From: Actinomycetota bacterium
GTDB lineage: Bacteria; Actinomycetota; Actinomycetes; Actinomycetales; Actinomycetaceae
Direction of reading: 5' to 3'
NCBI GenBank assembly: GCA_019425105.1
Contig: JAHYYD010000059.1
Location: 1 to 8,977 of the forward strand
DNA: 8,977 bases
Shown piece by piece: positions 6,837-8,977 of the stretch. The notes below the pieces were generated by a model that had not been told where the DNA came from, searched no databases, and saw nothing but the letters and a program-made list of their open reading frames with translations. A program made the translations under genes and the position numbers. Each line of letters starts with the position of its first letter. The first letter of the stretch is position 1.

Positions 6837-8060
6837 TCACCTGTCAGGCTGAGCACCTGGAAATTCTCCCCCGCCGACCAACCAGCCATAGACACGCTCC
6901 AGTTCACGGACACAGACACGGATGTCATACTGAGCTTCCACGCCCCGATATCGCACGGCCTCAGCTCGACGAGCCTCGCCCCCTCGGTCAATCCACGCAT
7001 CAATGACGCGCGCGAGCGAGCGCGGATTCCCTGCCTCGAACACGCTCTCCTCTGTCAGCGCGAACTGACTGGTTGCCGTCAGAGGACCACGCGCGAGAAC
7101 AGGGACCACGCCGTGACGCAGCGCCTCAAGAGCGCCGAGGCCCTCCACCTCGATCCGGGCGGCATGCACATAGAGATCAGAGCGCTCCGAGGCGCGAGCC
7201 ATCTTCTCCGCATTCATAAAAGTAAAGCGAACGGGACGCTCGATGACCCCAGCGCGCACGAGCCGATCCGCCTGGGCCCGCAGCTGCCGCTCGGTCGGAC
7301 CTCGCCCCGCCAGGGTCAGCTCGATAGAGCGAGCATGAGAACTGAAGCGCAGCGCCCGCAGGATCGTCGCCTGATCTTTCTCGCGCGAAAAGCGCCCGAT
7401 TGACAGCAGACGCACGACGGACGACTCTTCCCCCTTGCACCCACATTCAACGCTCACACCACCCAGCGGCACACCATTAGAGAGAACAAAGAGCCGCGGA
7501 GAAAGCCCCAACGAGGAGACCCGCCGCCATACCGATTCTGAGGGGCATTGGAGCGCGCCGCACCGATCAAAAATGAAGCGCTTCCACAGCCGAAGAATCA
7601 CGCGATTGAGGGCAGCGCAACGATCAAGATAGACGGAGGCCGTGAGATTTTCGGGATGAATATGATAGGTCGCCATCGCGGGCACACCGCGATCACGCGC
7701 ACGCCGAGCAACCGCGGCCTGCAGCATGAAGGGCTCTTCCAGGTGGACCACGTCCGCCCAGTCGAGAGCCCGATCAATCTGGCACCGATCCGACCGGGCG
7801 AAGGCATAGCCCTGCGAGGCAATAAGAGGCGCCAACAGCGGAACGCGAAGATGCGGGAGCGGATAGTCAGGGGCACCGATACCGCAATCGTCACCGTCGA
7901 GCGGCGGCGCAGACAACACTCGCACATCGTACCCCCGCTCACGCAACAGCGCGATCATGCGACGCGCGGAAGCGGCGAGCCCATTTCCACGCGTGTAGAG
8001 GTCATTGATGACGAACAGGATCTTGAGCCGGGTGGATAAATCCGCCCCCTGAGTAGCCAT
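6837..8060 (-). CDS. Glycosyltransferase family 4 (GT-B fold)
   Basis: A 407-residue protein without signal peptide or clear membrane span. The N-terminal Rossmann half opens RLKILFVINDLYTRGNGLAAS (11-31), a common GT4 start, and has DVVHLEEPF (103-111) and ATYHIHPENL (130-139). The C-terminal half has SIGRFSREKDQATILRAL (220-237, likely donor phosphate-binding Arg223 and Lys228), LTLAGRGP (248-255), DLYVHAA, and the GT4 E-x7-E motif in EVEGLGALE (Glu304 and Glu312). It should transfer a sugar from a nucleotide-sugar, retaining configuration, at the cytoplasmic face of the membrane. The HPEN motif recalls GT4 enzymes of Firmicutes that build glycolipids or surface glycans, but donor and acceptor are unknown. 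A 10-residue stretch near 203-212 (two Cys, Glu/Lys-rich) is a variable inter-domain loop. The start ATG lacks a good Shine-Dalgarno site and may be leaderless. Confidence 0.85.
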   Translation of the reverse strand: MATQGADLSTRLKILFVINDLYTRGNGLAASARRMIALLRERGYDVRVLSAPPLDGDDCGIGAPDYPLPHLRVPLLAPLIASQGYAFARSDRCQIDRALDWADVVHLEEPFMLQAAVARRARDRGVPAMATYHIHPENLTASVYLDRCAALNRVILRLWKRFIFDRCGALQCPSESVWRRVSSLGLSPRLFVLSNGVPLGGVSVECGCKGEESSVVRLLSIGRFSREKDQATILRALRFSSHARSIELTLAGRGPTERQLRAQADRLVRAGVIERPVRFTFMNAEKMARASERSDLYVHAARIEVEGLGALEALRHGVVPVLARGPLTATSQFALTEESVFEAGNPRSLARVIDAWIDRGGEARRAEAVRYRGVEAQYDIRVCVRELERVYGWLVGGGEFPGAQPDR

Positions 8061-8066
8061 GCCCCG

Positions 8067-8072
8067 ATTCTA
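8067..8072 (-). promoter_or_regulatory. Candidate -10 element for a leaderless glycosyltransferase transcript
   Basis: TAGAAT on the minus strand (8072-8067) fits the actinobacterial TANNNT -10 consensus and ends exactly six bases before the glycosyltransferase ATG. Transcription would then start at the A of the start codon. The absence of a clear ribosome-binding site agrees with a leaderless mRNA, which is common in actinobacteria. No good -35 box is visible. Confidence 0.45.
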
Positions 8073-8147
8073 CTCAGGAGACCATGACAAGAATCCCTGA
8101 CGCAGACACAGGCAACACCAGCAGTCAATGCAAGACGTCACAAAGAG

Positions 8148-8175
8148 TTGCTCAGTAGGTAGTTACTAATAAACT
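8148..8175 (+). promoter_or_regulatory. Candidate promoter for the small exported peptide gene
   Basis: A -35-like TTGCTC (8148-8153) and a -10-like TAAACT (8170-8175) are spaced by 16 bases in an AT-rich stretch. Transcription would start near 8182 and give a leader of about 31 bases with an AAGGA Shine-Dalgarno site. Together with the element before the glycosyltransferase it makes 8061-8212 a divergent promoter region; nothing else is seen in it. Confidence 0.4.
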
Positions 8176-8212
8176 GATGCTGTCAATCAATCTTTCACAG
8201 CAAGGAATCACA

Positions 8213-8368
8213 GTGCGCCCCTCCCGTCGAACTCTGACGCGCGTCGCGTCGGCCGCCGTCGCTTCCCTCGTGATCGTTGCGCCGATCTCCACCGTCTCCA
8301 ACGCGGACGCCCTCTCCCCCGCACCCCTTCCGTGGACGAACGGTTCCGACGAAGCACCATCGAACTAA
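8213..8368 (+). CDS. 51-residue exported peptide, unknown; possibly a gene remnant
   Basis: I do not recognise this product. The GTG at 8213 is preferred over the ATG at 8177 because AAGGA lies six bases upstream and the product then begins with a textbook signal peptide: basic n-region (RPSRRTLTR), hydrophobic core (VASAAVASLVIVAPI) and an A-D-A cleavage site at 31-33. The mature part would be only 18 residues, LSPAPLPWTNGSDEAPSN. Two readings fit. It may be the 5' end of a longer secreted protein whose body was deleted or frameshifted; the neighbouring frames hold no recognisable continuation before the ilvC terminator at 8412. Or it is a genuine small secreted peptide. The intact promoter-like elements, ribosome-binding site and signal peptide favour expression but do not decide between them. 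Confidence 0.5.
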   Translation: MRPSRRTLTRVASAAVASLVIVAPISTVSNADALSPAPLPWTNGSDEAPSN

Positions 8369-8411
8369 CTCTCGCGCAAACGCTGCCGAGCCCACCCGCG
8401 CCTATCAGCGC

Positions 8412-8455
8412 AAAAGAGCCCCAGCCTCGTCCCACATTGGGAACGAGGCCGGAGC
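8412..8455 (-). terminator. Intrinsic terminator of ilvC
   Basis: On the minus strand GCUCCGGCCUCGU, a bulged U, and CCC pair with GGGACGAGGCUGGGGC across a five-base loop, giving about 16 pairs with G-U wobbles that exist only in the minus-strand RNA. It is followed by UCUUUU, so the direction is clear. It starts 27 bases after the ilvC stop. It may also stop plus-strand transcripts from the small peptide gene, less efficiently. Confidence 0.85.
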
Positions 8456-8482
8456 TTGGTCTATCCGAGAAGGACAGTGAGA

Positions 8483-8977
<495 letters not shown>

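Noticed and set aside
6698..8189. Nine-base repeat tgtcaatca upstream of nanH (6698-6706) and of the small peptide gene (8181-8189)
   Set aside because: Too short, on opposite orientation relative to the genes, and at different places relative to the promoters; probably chance.
4375..8456. Near-direct repeat cgaggccggNgct at 4375-4387 and 8444-8456, as possible attachment sites of the nanH block
   Set aside because: Both copies are arms of GC-rich terminators, only 13 bases long with one mismatch, and no integrase is present; chance similarity is more likely.

Overview
This window looks like the chromosome of a high-GC oral or host-associated actinobacterium, most likely Schaalia or Actinomyces (the S. 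odontolytica group). The reasons are GC-rich codon use with frequent GTG starts, the order rimP-nusA-ylxR-infB, a short actinobacterial-type LeuB, and a secreted sialidase carrying aromatic GW cell-wall-binding repeats. The genus is inferred from sequence style and from memory of these families; no search was run.

Layout. Positions 1-2075 (minus strand) hold the conserved transcription/translation operon, transcribed rimP, nusA, ylxR, infB (only the first 33 codons of infB are inside). A 13-bp hairpin between nusA and ylxR buries the likely ylxR ribosome-binding site, and another hairpin sits just before infB. Diverging from rimP is a plus-strand lipoprotein gene (2147-3151) of unknown function, ended by a 17-bp stem terminator that also separates it from the convergent leuB (3242-4291, minus).

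Positions 4379-8455 look like an accessory block placed between two branched-chain amino acid genes, leuB on one side and the 3' part of ilvC (8483-8977, minus) on the other. The block contains nanH, a large exported sialidase with five Asp boxes, a Pro/Asp-rich linker and six C-terminal GW repeats; a GT4-type glycosyltransferase that may be leaderless; and a very small exported peptide gene on the plus strand, which could be a remnant or a real secreted peptide. nanH has its own AT-rich upstream region with a candidate promoter and a perfect 18-bp palindrome, a good candidate operator.

How the genes fit together: the operon drives ribosome maturation, elongation control and initiation; leuB and ilvC serve leucine and valine/isoleucine synthesis; nanH and the glycosyltransferase point to cell-surface glycan handling on a mucosal surface. 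No sialic acid transporter or catabolic gene, no CRISPR array, no tRNA or rRNA and no insertion sequence is visible. I do not see a clear new multi-gene system. The points most worth a second look are the nanH palindrome, the ylxR hairpin and the 51-residue exported peptide.
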